DNA from: Guillardia theta CCMP2712
Lineage: Eukaryota; Cryptophyceae; Pyrenomonadales; Geminigeraceae
NCBI RefSeq assembly: GCF_000315625.1
Contig: NW_005434625.1
Coordinates: forward strand, 454,567 to 518,566
DNA: 64,000 bases
Direction: 5' to 3'
The notes under the pieces were generated by a model. It was not told where the DNA came from. It saw nothing but the letters and a program-made list of their open reading frames with translations, and did not search any database. The position numbers were made by a program, and so were the translations under genes. This document shows, in pieces, positions 35,500 to 46,901 of the stretch. How positions within the stretch are numbered: the stretch's first letter is position 1; each line of letters opens with the position of its first letter.

Positions 35500-37600
35500 A
35501 GTACGGTATCAAAAATACCCCCCTCCCCCGGGGAGGGAAAAACTTTCAAGCCCGTCGAGTACCCCTCATGCATGGTGGGGGCCTGAGGCAGGATGAAGAT
35601 CTCATATCACACCTGTAGGAGATGATCGAGCTTCTTTCTCAACTCTGCAGGTTGGGCTAAGGTTTGAATCATCCATCCAGTAATGGAATATGTGCCCTTG
35701 GTTCATACAATCCGCGGGTGTACTTGCAAATATGCTTCGAAGACATGATAAAATCTTTATGATCAGGTAAGGAACTAATAATGGATACACCATTGAACAG
35801 AATCAACTCTGATCGACCCTTCGTTCAAATTGCCGTGGGTTGCACGTTGCGCTTAAATGCATGATTTGTGAGAAATTTGTATCCAGCTGTACCTTGAGCG
35901 ACTTTTCTGTCTAGCAATATGTTCTCGTGTCATCACTCACTTTCAATTCTTCTAGTTTTACATCTCACTGCATGGAAGAACATGCAAAACTGAAGGAAAA
36001 GCTCAACGGACAGTTCTAAATGAACAGATACAACGCATTTTAGCAGTCACGGTCGGAGCAGCTCGATGCTTGAACACAAAGATGATCCTCAGTACTGTCG
36101 AAAGATGACAAGCAAGTCCCGTGGTTCGTGAAGGATTCTTCATCCAATTCTCAAGGATATGTTGGAACGATGAAACATTTTGCAAATCACCAATTTCATC
36201 ACACTAACTAATGCATCATGTAAATATTACTGGTGTGAACTTGCATCAGATTCTGTTCATCGGATTAGCCGCTATCAGGCAGTTGATGTCACACCAAACA
36301 AGAGAGCGATTTTGAAGACGCTGATATTCCTGGCCGTAGAGCATTTATGATGTGGCCACATGTCACATGCTTCTTGGTTAACGCAGATACAACCTCGCCA
36401 GGCAAAAGATGGAACGCCTTCAGGATTACAGGGAGGTCGGTTGAGCTTGTACCCTGATTGTAACTCTTCTAATAAAGATGTGATAACCTGAATGTGCAAT
36501 TCTGTTAATTGATTCACAGTGTTTACGACTCGATTGCAATCATCGAGTGCTTGTTCTGTTGAACAAGGCACTACTCTGTAGAGCACTGCGACAAGAACTC
36601 TACAGTTGCACGGTAGCATTGCGAACCGGGCCAGTGACAAAACAAGACAGGATTGATCCGATGAACATCTCATTTATTGATACGCAAAGGCATCATCTGC
36701 ACATTTTTTCATTTCTGACTAGGTTTTTGTGCAATCGAAAGCGTTGTGGAAATATCATGACAAAGGAAAGATTTGAAGCGAAACGGAAAAATCATCCAAA
36801 TATGCCATTCGGAGCATGGATATAGTGATTCATGATCAACAACAATTCGTTACAGTCATCTATGCGGGCAGGTACAGTCATCCTTTGTGCAAACGTCTCT
36901 TCATGAATCGATGAACGGTTAAGTGCATGTAAGCCTTGCCTCCATAGAGGCAAAGTGAAGTGCATGAATCCTGACCAACCATGTCAATATTTTGCCTAGA
37001 CTTGATCGACTCCCGAGTCCTGAACTTATCTTTGTTTGTGCCCATTTCATGTCACAACCTTTTCACATCGGGACAGTTCTGCGATGTGTCGAAAACCCCT
37101 TAGTATGCAGCCAGTGTCTCGAGAGTTTTGTATGCTGGGCGGCTTACTGGTACGTCTACGTACTCCTGGATACCGGTTTGTAATATTGGTTGGGCACTTG
37201 CCAAAGTCTTCACCCGTTCATCAATCTCATACAAGTTGCCAAAGGCTGCGAATCATTCGAACCTGCATCAGGAACACGTCATTTGGATCTCTTCCCGTGA
37301 TAAATTCGATGAAAAAAAAAGAGATAAATGCTCACCTGACTTGTCTTGCTCTGTCAAACGCTGCACATCCTCATATTTGTACGGCTTCGCAGAGTTCACA
37401 GTGGCGGGAAACGTTTCGATCAGGGTTTCCCGTTCCTCATCCGTTTGCAGCAGTGCCCCAAGTCGGATCATCGGATCACCTGAGACATCTTGCGAAGCCG
37501 AGAGACCCACTGGGATCAGAGTAACGGATTGCCTCCCCAAGTTCCTCAGTAAAGTAGTCACAGGGACCCCTACCCCGTCGTGCTCTGTAAAACGCACCCC
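35500..37600 (-). CDS. Unresolved spliced gene
   Basis: The A+T-richer stretch has exon-like pieces on the minus strand: GDPMIRLGALLQTDEERETL through KPYKYEDVQRLTEQDKS (about 37470-37325), FGNLYEIDERVKTLASAQ (about 37245), SRDTGCILRGFRHIAELSRC (about 37100), LDDCNRVVNTVNQLTELH (about 36530) and AFHLLPGEVVSALTKKHVTC ending at a stop near 36286. The first three are bounded by GT-AG signals. I could not link all of them in one frame or name a family, and the part below 36280 may be a separate gene or intergenic. The 5' side faces the SLOG/SLATT-like gene across a TACCCC cluster; 35505-35590 carries another TACCCC-rich stretch next to the PARP pseudogene. Confidence 0.35.
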
Positions 37601-37674
37601 TACGGATAGGGAAGACTACCCACCCATCCTTTGCTCCGGTTTGCCCTTCCTTTTTTAGTCAATAGAAAAATCCA
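37555..37674. promoter_or_regulatory. TACCCC cluster upstream of SLOG/SLATT-like gene
   Basis: GGGACCCCTACCCCGTCG, CGCACCCCTACGGATAGGG and GACTACCCACCC lie within 120 nt before ATG 37675. This is the complement-strand form of the GGGGTA word and again sits between apparently divergent genes. Confidence 0.45.
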
Positions 37675-40589
37675 ATGAGTTTTAACGCTTCCGACTCAGC
37701 CATGAAAGCGGAACGCAGGAAGTTGAGAAAGAAACGAGAGGAGGATGGCGAGGACGAGGACAATGGCGAGGACGAGGAGCAGCTGTAATGGTTACTGTGC
37801 GGATAGAATTGAAGGGCCGGGATGGGTCAAGATGTGTTTCTTCATGTTTGACGGCTGTTGAGCTGTGTTATCATCCGAAGTTAATTTTCCTGACTTTCGC
37901 AAGAATTTGCAGGGGAATGGAAGAAAACATGGAGGAAGTGAAAGAGGTAAAGGAGAATGGAATTCGGTCCAACGCAGTGCTTGTTGAACAAGGTAAGCAT
38001 CATTGCCGTGCGTGTTGTGGTGACTCCTTGGAAGGGAATCGGCCGAATTCCACAGCAGCACAGTATGAAGCCGAGCTACAAGAAATCAAAGCAAGAACGA
38101 TGTACAATCTTATTGAGGAGGTGACAGTGGGTGCGGTGAAGAAGAGGTTGTTGCTATTGACGAACAGACAAGCTTCACTCTTCAACAAGAAGTCAGTGCA
38201 GAAACTGCTGGATGCCTTTGAGATCCCGCACAAGCCAAAGCTGGTGATCAAACTTGTGCATTCGGAGCTCGGCATCAATCAGTTGAAGAGATATCGCACG
38301 GAGCATGAGGTAGTGATGAAAGGGAATCACGATATCCGTGACGACTTCATGTATGATAATTATTTGTGGAGTCCACCCGGTCCTACTTACACGGAAGACG
38401 AGATTGAGCAGGGAGAGAACCGGCTGTGCCAGTTCTTCAGGGATGTGCTCGTTCCCCTGTGTGCTCAGACAAACGCGATCGTGTTAGCAGGATGTTCGGA
38501 CTGGGACGTGATGTCTGCGGCGTTCTCGCGTGCGGTGAACCTGCAGAAGGCTTCGTGGGGGAGCGAGAAACCGTTCACTACGATAGGGTTCGGCTATCAT
38601 TTCTGCTTCCACCTCAGCACCGAGACAGAAGGGACGATGGCCAATGACCTCTCCAATGCGTCGAATTTCTGGGCGAAGAAGCAGGACGTCATCGAGCGGT
38701 TCCTCCAATCGCGATGGGGAGACAAGAGCAACTGGCTCAAGCAGGACATCGTGTCAGATTTCGACGACTACATCCTGTTTGATGCCATCAAGATCGATAA
38801 CAAGGGGAATATCGAGGATGTTGAAGACACCACTCCGTCGTCTACTCTGGAGAACATGATACTTGGTCACTTCACAGAGTCTTTGCCATGCATCTGCTTC
38901 CGAACAACAAGGAGCAACGCGGTTGTCACAAACCAGGTTTGCACTGACATCCTTAACTCTGGGACGCCGATGGTGTTTCTTGATCTCAGAGAACGACCGT
39001 TGGTGGCGGAGGCAACCAGAGGTGAGAGGCTGCACAGGGCAATGGAGCACATCGTGCAGTATCGAACAGGTCTGATGGAGATGAATCAGAATGACCCTTA
39101 CGACAACTGCAACCTTGCTTGGCTGCAGAGCATAGTCTCTGGCTATGATGGGGCAGATGTCAAAGATGCGGTCTCGATTGATAGGACGTCGGAATGCATT
39201 CATGAGGCCATCACAAGGAGAGTGACGGAAGGGAAGAAGGGAAAGGTCGGGGATGGCGACCGTCTTCACGACATTCTGTCCATCGCTGACTTTCTTACCG
39301 ACGAGCTGTGTCAAAACTTCTGGCAAAGAGAGCAGATCATGCAGAAGTTGGGCTACAAGCCTCACTTCGACGACTACGGTAAACTCAAGGTGTTCTACCG
39401 GGAGATGAGAACAACCTATCATTCCATCATCCGCGAGATGCTTGTCAACGGGAACTTCTACGGTCGCAATGTCTCAGACTTTTCGGGCCTTAGGCTGCTG
39501 ATTCAAAAGCTGATCCGGATGGAGAGGATTCCTCTAGAGAACAGCATGGAAGGTCTCATGATCCTCAGACAGGCGTGGGACACCATCGACATCTGCACCT
39601 ACATCTCCATCAAGTACAAGTGGGTTGCCAAGGTCGGGTACTTCCTCTTGCTCATCATCGCCGTTGCGTCGACAGCCGTGACGGTCATGAAGGAAAAAGT
39701 GGATCAGTGCATCGGGTACAGCGAGTGCCAGCACGAGGGGAGGACCAAGGTTGCCATCTTCCTGCTATCCTTGAGTGCTTCGGTGATCGGCTCCTTCATG
39801 GCCTACCTCAACCCGGTGACCCGCTGGCGCTCCCTCCGCAACATCGCGTCGAGGATCGAGAGCACGATCTGGATGTACAGGGCGAGGGTCGGGCCGTTTG
39901 CCATGACGCCTGGGGTAGTCGATGCTGCTGAGATGGCGCTGCGCGCCCGGCTCCTGTCCTTGAGGAACGAAATCTTAACTTCTGCTGACGTGACAGAGAC
40001 GGCCTTCATGCGGGAGTACAGCCCTGGCATCTTCATGCACGGGCAGAGGGAAGCAACGAGGAGGAGGAAGAAGCGCCCGTCCAACGTGCTGATGCCGGAG
40101 GGGAACAGCCAAGACAACCACCAGAGCCCTGTTACCCCCCAGCTGTTCATCGACCTCAGAGTCCAGGAGATGATAGCGTTCTACCGCAAGAGGCTGCCTT
40201 CCTACAGGAACCAGTATAACATCTACCAGCTCCTCATCATCCTCAGCTCGGCGTGCGCAGCCATCCTCGCCTCCTTCGACATGCCGCAAGTGGCCGCCAT
40301 CATAGTTTCCTTCTCTGCTTGCGTGGTGTCCTGGATGGAGTTTCATGGAACGAGGCAGAAGCTGGAGAGATACAACAAGTCCCTGATGAACCTAGTGAAC
40401 ATCGTCACGTGGTACGAGAGCATGACGGCGGTGGAGAAAGCGTCTCTGGAGAACATCACCACTTTGGTCATGCAGGTTGAAACAGCCATTATCGGGGAGA
40501 ACAACTCGTGGTTGTCAGTGCCTTCCGCACAGAAGGACGAATCGAAGAGAGAGGAGGAGAAGGACCAGGAGGAAACCAGCTCTAAGTAG
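37675..40589 (+). CDS. SLOG-like sensor with two SLATT (2TM) modules
   Basis: Exons 37675-37784, 37913-37992 and 38035-40589 give 914 residues. The second intron is 42 nt, a multiple of three, so its retention would insert 14 residues including a Cys pair. After a charged N-terminus, KPKLVIKLV and FRDVLVPLCAQTNAIVLAGC resemble the Rossmann-like LSDAT/SLOG nucleotide-sensor fold at the N-terminus of TRPM channels. The C-terminal half has two hydrophobic hairpins, about 39640-39810 and 40220-40340. Each is paired with the SLATT/DUF4231 pattern: LNPVTRWRSLRNIASRIEST and WMYRARVG; then FYRKRLPSYRNQY, FSACVVSWMEF, KLERYNKSL and a final Glu-Trp element. SLATT proteins are predicted pore-forming effectors coupled to nucleotide sensors in bacterial defence. 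The SLATT call is fairly firm, the SLOG call less so; the role in an alga is unknown. Confidence 0.65.
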
Positions 40590-40681
40590 AAAAGAGGCGT
40601 TGCCGCTGTCTCATGTGATAGTAAATGTTTTTCATCATTCCTTTAGCAATAAGTGTCGAAATGCACAAAGCCATGTCTGTG

Positions 40682-40805
40682 TTCTTTACTCAAAGTTAAG
40701 TTAAAGATCAGTGGGCCGGGCCCGGCGACTGTGAGAGGGCGGGCCCGTCCGATCACGCCACAGACCGTGTGCAGCCGCAGGGCGGCGGCCGCGCACTCAC
40801 TGCGG
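40682..40805. repeat. TTTACTCAAAGTTAAGTT motif with G+C-rich tail
   Basis: CTTTACTCAAAGTTAAGTTAAAGATCAGT at 40683-40711 runs directly into GGGCCGGGCCCGGCG and GGCGGCGGCCGCGCAC. It is the cleanest example of the composite and lies 60-180 nt upstream of the fibrillin start codon. Confidence 0.5.
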
Positions 40806-40862
40806 CCGACCGACCGCTTGGGTTGTGGTGGGGATGTGGGACGGAGCTTGGCCCTCTCTCCA

Positions 40863-42149
40863 ATGCTGGGGACACGAAGACCGGCGATGGCGGGGCTGCT
40901 CCTGCTGTGCATGGCACCGGCATGCTGGAGCTTCCTGCTCCCTCCTCCCGCCTTGATGTCTGCAAAAGTTGGACGTCGTCTCGCAGAGTTTCGACAGCCA
41001 TTGCTGGTGCGACCAGCGGTGGCAAGGAGTGAAGCCGGTGCGATGGTGAGCGAAGTACTGCAGCTGATCAATGGGACGGACCGTGGAGCAGACGCAGAGG
41101 CCCTTCCCCTGCCGAAGCGAAGATCTCTTTATGAGAAACTGGATTTCCTCGAAAGGAACTCTAGAAATGAAGACTACGTCAAGACGGACCTTGCTTTGGG
41201 AAACTACGAAGTAGGATTCGTGGGGGAGAAACGAGCTACAAATGAAGTGAATCAGACGGTGTCAAGTCAAGCAGGGGGGTACTGGAGGGGGAAACTGGGA
41301 AGATCTATCTTTGAGACGACTGGTTTGTATCAGAACCTCGTGAGAATGCCAAGGGATGAAATCCCTCGTTACGTTCAGAATGGGCTGAAGCAGTCGGTGA
41401 CAAGGAAGCAAAATGAGCGCAATCCTAACATAAACAGCGGCATAGGAATACGGGCCAGCTCCGATATGCAAGACACTGAGATCGTTGCTGTCAACCTCGT
41501 CTGTGCCAAATTTCTACAAATCCTTTCAATCTCAGTGGTGTTGGTGGGTATTGTGACAGAGCTGAACGAGGAGCAGCGTGTTGCGATTAGGAAGAGAGCG
41601 GTTGAGACAGGGCGAGCTCAGAGACTGGGGAGTGACTGGCAAGGAGAAGACGACCATCCTCAACCAACGCAGAACACAGTCCGCGTCGACTTCTCCTCTC
41701 CCCTCATCGCGTTTGGCCCTGCCCCACTGCAAAGGTTTCTCAAGCTGAGCGTCGGGCCTTCGACTGATGTCTTCCTCGACACGACATACGTTGACGACAA
41801 GATTCGTCTGGGGAGAGGAGCAACTAGCGGGAGTCGATTCGTCTTCCAGCGAGTAGGGGACGAATCAAGTCAAGCAACTCTATGGCGGTCCCTAGTGGCT
41901 GCCCCGGCTCCTGTCCCAGGCAAGAAGATCGGTCTTGCCATCTTCGTCGTCGTAGCTGCAAAGCTTCTGGCAACCATCGCGATGCTCTTCATGCAGGCAG
42001 CGCCTGCCACCGCGCTCATGAGTGTTCTTACCTACCTCGCCATCCCCCTCAAGATCTCTGCATGGCTCAAGGTGGGGGTCTTGTGCCTGCTCGCCTTCCT
42101 TTTCAACCAATCAGGAGGAGTTGTGGAGGGAGAGGAAACGAGTAGCTAG
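40863..42149 (+). CDS. Plastid lipid-associated protein (PAP/fibrillin)
   Basis: Single exon of 428 residues from ATG 40863; ATG 40887 is possible and an upstream TTG at 40653 is not needed. It starts with a signal peptide (AGLLLLCMAPACWS) followed at once by Phe (FLLPPPALMS) and an Arg/Ala-rich stretch, the bipartite leader of complex red plastids. The mature part has fibrillin elements: LINGTDRGADA, LALGNYEVGFV, QAGGYWRGKLGRSIFETTGL, ITELNEEQR-like VTELNEEQR, NTVRVDFSSPLIAFG and TYVDDKIRLGRG. Fibrillins bind lipids in plastoglobules and thylakoids. Unusually, it adds a C-terminal region with two hydrophobic helices (IGLAIFVVVAAKLLATIAML and a following one), so it is probably membrane-anchored. 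Confidence 0.85.
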   Translation: MLGTRRPAMAGLLLLCMAPACWSFLLPPPALMSAKVGRRLAEFRQPLLVRPAVARSEAGAMVSEVLQLINGTDRGADAEALPLPKRRSLYEKLDFLERNSRNEDYVKTDLALGNYEVGFVGEKRATNEVNQTVSSQAGGYWRGKLGRSIFETTGLYQNLVRMPRDEIPRYVQNGLKQSVTRKQNERNPNINSGIGIRASSDMQDTEIVAVNLVCAKFLQILSISVVLVGIVTELNEEQRVAIRKRAVETGRAQRLGSDWQGEDDHPQPTQNTVRVDFSSPLIAFGPAPLQRFLKLSVGPSTDVFLDTTYVDDKIRLGRGATSGSRFVFQRVGDESSQATLWRSLVAAPAPVPGKKIGLAIFVVVAAKLLATIAMLFMQAAPATALMSVLTYLAIPLKISAWLKVGVLCLLAFLFNQSGGVVEGEETSS

Positions 42150-42804
42150 ACGCTACCAACCGTCCTTCTTCCTTCTCCCGCCTACCCTCTCCTCGCCCGA
42201 CCCATGCTCCCCTCCGTCATTGCACTTGGGACACAATTTTTCTGCTATATCTGGGTGGGATTTTATTGAAATTGATTTTGCCATGCTCTTCAAGTTTATT
42301 GATACCAATAAATATTTTGAAGCTTATATTCCGGATTCTTCCCCTTTTATTGTTGATTCGCCCAACGGAAATCACTTGCGGTTGAACAGGAGGGGTAGTG
42401 AAACAGGAGGGGGCGAGCGAGGAGGGAGAGGAGACGAGCAGCAAGTCAGGCCTAGCAAGAGCCTTGGAGTCAGAGCACAAGAACAGAGTCAAGGCATCCT
42501 GCTCGCAGTTAGGACTGCCGGACAGCCTAGAGGGTAGAGCAGAGTGACTTGTCTGGCTTCGAGCTGGCGGGGGGAAAGTCGGAGCAGGCACGGCGGCGAG
42601 CATGCATTCTAGGTGGAGACTGGGCACTGCGAGGAGCGGCGGGTGAGGATCTACCAGCAACCTTGGGTCGAAGAGCTCTGCCTTGCAGCATGAGTGTGGT
42701 GGTCCGATAGAAGCACGCAGGGGTGGAGTCCGAAGAGACGGGAACGGGAGGGTGCATCGGGTGTGTTGTAGGAGACGACTTTTGATTGACGGGCAAGGGG
42801 CAAG
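42150..42804. other. Spacer with A+T-rich island
   Basis: No gene supported. Bases about 42235-42370 are strikingly A+T-rich in a G+C-rich neighbourhood and stay open in one frame, continuing past the fibrillin stop in another frame (FIEIDFAMLFKFIDTNKYFE). A similar short island occurs at 51945-52060 (FKYVYKYFKSESFKV). Both sit beside gene ends or starts; they may be 3' UTR or regulatory sequence, or inserted organellar DNA. Confidence 0.3.
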
Positions 42805-45800
42805 ATGCCGCCGAGAGCGAACACGAAGACGCCGCTCGACAAGCGACTGTCTGCCAACGCTGGCAAGGAGGAGATGTCGAACTGGAACATAGCCGAGCTG
42901 AAGCAGAATCTGCAGGTCTGACCTTTTACGACGTTATGGCTGGTTGCGCTGACATGTCCTCTGATCTTGTCTTGGACTCACAGGAGGACAGTGCCATCCT
43001 CGAACAGACCCTCCGAGAGGCGAACAGGCTGCTGGGCGACTCAACAGGGTCGCCGCTGATCGACGTCGGGGGGATAGTGAACAAGTAACTCTCTTGTGAT
43101 CTATTGGCTGGCTCGACTGATGGATGTCGCCATCGCCAGGGATGTTGCGGCAAGGAAGCTGAGGAACGCTTCTGACTGGGGTGACGATCATGCTCACCAT
43201 AGAGAAGATTTCAGCTCCGGTGAGCTCAACTGAGGAAGAGAGGTTCTCGCGTGCTGAGCAGGGACGAAAATCTGCAGGTACCTTCATGACTGAGCTGGAC
43301 ACCAGCTCGGTAGCAAGCGCCCCAACGGTCGTGGGCGGTGCCAAGGTGACGATGTCGGAGGAGCTCGCGCTGAGACTCTCGGTACTCCCTCCCCCTGCTG
43401 AGCTGGGAGGTGTGAGGAATGTTGGCAGGTGCTGGAGCAGGCGATAGGGAAGGAGGCAGTGAAGGTGCTGCAGAGCTGTGTGCAGTCGGACCTGGACCAG
43501 GTAGCGAAGACGGTGAAGCAGCAGAGCTCGAGCAAGGATGGGGGGCGGCAGACGTCGGAAGTGAGCGAGACGATCGCGGAACTGGAAGGCAGGATCGTGG
43601 AGGAAGAGGCCTTGAAGCTGTCAGCCCTAGAGCAAGTGAACGCGCTCAAGGAGAACCTGAGGATGCAGAACACGAGGGTGCTGGAGCTACAGGACAAGCT
43701 CGCGCTGCTCGACTCGACGAGCCAGGAGGGGGGGGAACTGCTCAAGAAGAAGGAGACGGAGATCAAGAGTCTTAAAGAGGAGCTGCTGGCCGTGCAGGTG
43801 AGAGGGAGGAGGAGGGGAAGGAGGAGGAGGAGAGGCTGTTTCTGTTTGCTGAGAAATGTTGCACAGCACAAGACAAGGATGGAAGAGAACGAGAGGTTGA
43901 AGCTGGTTGACAGGTGACTCGCTGCAGTGAGGGGGGGCGGGAGCTCAGACGTGCGCGTCCTGTGCAGGCTGAGGAAGAAGGACGTGGAGATGGCAAAGAC
44001 GAAGGAGTCGATGGACAAGATGACGATGCAGCTGCAGAGGTTGGCGGAGGAGAGGGACAGCATGCATGCCCAGTTCGACGAGCTGCAGAGGCGCTACCAG
44101 GACGCGCAGCTCCGTTGCTCGAACCTTCAGCAGGACCTCGACAAGCATCAGAGCGCAGAGAGAGTGCTCAAGAGGAATTTACAGCTCCAGGTGCTTGCTC
44201 CCTTCCCTCCTCCCCTCTTCCTCCCTCTTCTCCCTCGCTCCCCTCTTCCCTTCTCCCTGCTCCCATCCAGTCCTGCTCCACTCTCCTTTCGTTACTTCAC
44301 TCCGCTTCCCTTTCCTGTTCAGTTCCTTTATCTACGTCAACCCCCCATTCTTAGCGTGTGCCCTTGCCCACTGTCCAAAATTGTCGCTCCTCCGATTGGC
44401 AGCTGACTTGCCCTCCCTTCCTCTCCTTGGCCTTCAGATGCCTGAGGAGGTGAAGAGAGTCGTCAAGAGGGTCGAGGAGCTGGACAAGCAGAACAGGGAG
44501 CTGCAGGAGAAGCTGAAGCAGAGCAAGGACCACGAGAACCATGCGGACATGCTGCGGAAGAACAGGATCGAGATCACCGAGTTGAGAGTGTCCAACAAGA
44601 CTCTGTCCGCCAAGGTTGATGAGCTGAAGAAGGAGAAGGAGCTGCTGGAGAAGAAGTCGGAGAGCGAGCGGAGGCTGCTGGAAAACAGGACCCGCAACTT
44701 GTTCGACCTCAATGTCAAGAGCACGCAGAAGCTGCAGGGAGAGCTGGACCTGAGGATAGCGGAGAGGCTGCATAACCGATCGGCCGACAATGAGGTGGAG
44801 GAGGGCAGAGGGAAGGGGGGACAGAGGGGGTGGTGGGATAGATGAGAGGAAGAGGGAAGCAGAGAGGATGGGGTTGGCATGGAGAGCGTGGTGGTTTCCG
44901 GGCGGGGGAGGAAAGAGCAGGAGGACGTAGGAAGAGCGGGAGGAGCTGAATGAACGAGCAGGTCGCGTCGTTGAGGAGGAGAAACCTGGAGTTGCTGGGG
45001 CAGATCAACGCCCTTGACGAGCAGAAGATGGCGGCTGAGAACAAGCTCAGGGATGCAGAGAGGAAGAGCAGGGTAAGAGAGGGATCGAGGAAGAGGAGAG
45101 GATGAGGACGGTGGGACTGAGGCCGGAGGGCGGGGAGGGGAGGAGGAAGGGAATCTTTCCCAGCTAAGAGACACTCCTTGATGTGCAGGAACTCAAGGAC
45201 AAGCTCGAGCTGTACGCCACGATCCACCGGATCGACTTGGGGAAGTTGCAGTTCTCCTCTGATCTCAACACTGAGGAGGAGCTTTCTGCGTTCCTCGGCG
45301 ACTCCTCCGCGTCCTCCCAGGGCAGGAAGAAGAAGATCCGCACGCAGAGCAGGAGCGTCACGCCCGGCCTGTTTTCTCGCCCTCCTCCCTCCGCCGAAGA
45401 CCAGAAGCGCTCTCAGAGCGCACAGCCGGGAGGAGGAAACTGGAGCGGAGCCGCGGCTGAGATGTCGACGACAACTGGGGAGCAAGTGTGTGCAAGAAAT
45501 CACACCTTCCCTCCTCTACCACCACCTCCACCTCCTCATCAACCTCCTCCTCCTCCTTTCTTTCTCCTCTTCCTCCTCTTCGTTCGGTGACTTGCAGGAG
45601 CAGGTGAGGGCTTCGGCGAGGATGGAGGCGGAGGAGGAGAGCTTGGAGGGGCTGAAGGCGAAGGTGGCACAGCTGCAGGCGAAGCTGACGGGAGAGGAGA
45701 AGACGAAGACGAACGCGCAGGAGAAGGTCATTGCGCTAGCTGAGCAGCTGGTGGAGAAGGATCGGCAGATCACTGCTTTACAGGTCTCCTCCTCCTCCTC

Positions 45801-46784
45801 CTCCTCCTCCTCCTCCCTCCGCCTTCTCCTCCTCTTCCCCCCATCTCCTCCGCCTTCCCTGCCTCCTCCTCCTCCTATCTCCTCCGTTCCCTCCTTCTTC
45901 TCTGCCCTTCCCTCCCTCCCTCCCTCTCCTCCCCTTCGGTCTCCTCCTGCAGTTGACTGAGAAAGTGGCAGAGCTCGCTTGATGCTGAGAAGGAGACAAA
46001 GAAAAAGAAGAAGAAGAGCGAGAGGCTGAGAGACCTTGAGGGGCAGGTGAGGAGGGGGAGGGAGGCGGCGAAGAGAAGGGAGGAGCAAGGGGAGGAGGGA
46101 GAAGAGGAGGGGGAGGAGGGAGGAGGAAGTGAAGAACGGGGGAAGAGGAGGAGGAGGAAGTGGAGGAGGGGAGAAGAGGAGGGGGAGGAGAGAGGAGCGC
46201 TGAAGAGAGGATGTCAGGTTCTGTCCCTCATTACTAAGGTGAGGGAGACGGAGATGGATAAGGACCAGGTGGAGATCAAACTCAACGAGAAGGAGGAAGA
46301 GACCAAGGTCAAGGCCCGTAAGATCGGCGAGCTGATCTTCAAAGTCAGCCAGCTGGAGGAGGAGAAAGCGAGGATCATTGAAGAGCTCGCGGAAGTCCGT
46401 ATACAGGCAAGCCCCTTCGTCTTGCCTTCTCCCTCCTCTTTCTCCTCCCTCTTCCTTCTCCTCCCTCCTCCTTCTCCCTCATTCATCACAACTTGTACTC
46501 CCTTGTGCTGCTCCGCCCACTGCTACCTCCCTCCTCCCTCCTCTGTCCGTTCCCCTCCCTCCTGCTCTTTCCCTCATCCGCATCATCTGACCCGAGCGTA
46601 GGCTGCACGACAAACGAAACCTGAGGCGGACCCCAAGAGCTCGACGATGCCGCCCCGGGTCATACGGGAGGAGAGCCTGGGGGCGGGGAGAATGAAGATA
46701 AGCTCTTCGTTGAACCGACCGCTCAAGGAGGAAACCTTCTCCGCCACCATGGACAGGGATAGGAGCGAAGATATCAAGACATGA
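42805..46784 (+). CDS. Long coiled-coil protein
   Basis: ATG 42805 (MPPRANTKTPLDKRLSANAG) to TGA 46784, about ten exons. Coding blocks are nearly continuous heptad coiled coil: ILEQTLREANRLLGD (about 42995), VLEQAIGKEAVKVLQSCVQ to LKSLKEELLAVQ-type sequence (43430-43797), KKDVEMAKTKESMDKM (about 43975-44190), PEEVKRVVKRVEELDKQNRE (44440-44790), LELLGQINALDEQKM (about 45000), ELKDKLELYATIHRIDLGK (45190-45485), LKAKVAQLQAKLTGE (about 45650-45780), TEMDKDQVEIKLNEKEEE (about 46250-46405) and a basic C-terminus (RVIREESLGAG). Introns are 60-260 nt, CT- or GA-rich, and often open in frame, so exon borders are approximate. A cytoskeletal, centriolar or vesicle-tethering role is inferred from structure only. 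It converges with the Sfi1-like gene 117 nt away. Confidence 0.65.
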
Positions 46785-46901
46785 GCTACTGTACATTACC
46801 ACAACAACCGACTCGCACTACCTCTGCCCTCCTCCTTGCCCCTCCTCCTCCCTTGCCCACTCCTGCCAGCCTCCTCCTGCTCCTCCTGCTCTTCCTTCAT
46901 C

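Noticed and set aside
36280-36400. Histone H2B-like fragment (AFHLLPGEVV resembles AVRLLLPGEL)
   Set aside because: Only a few residues match, and the upstream histone-fold helices are not found in adjoining exons.
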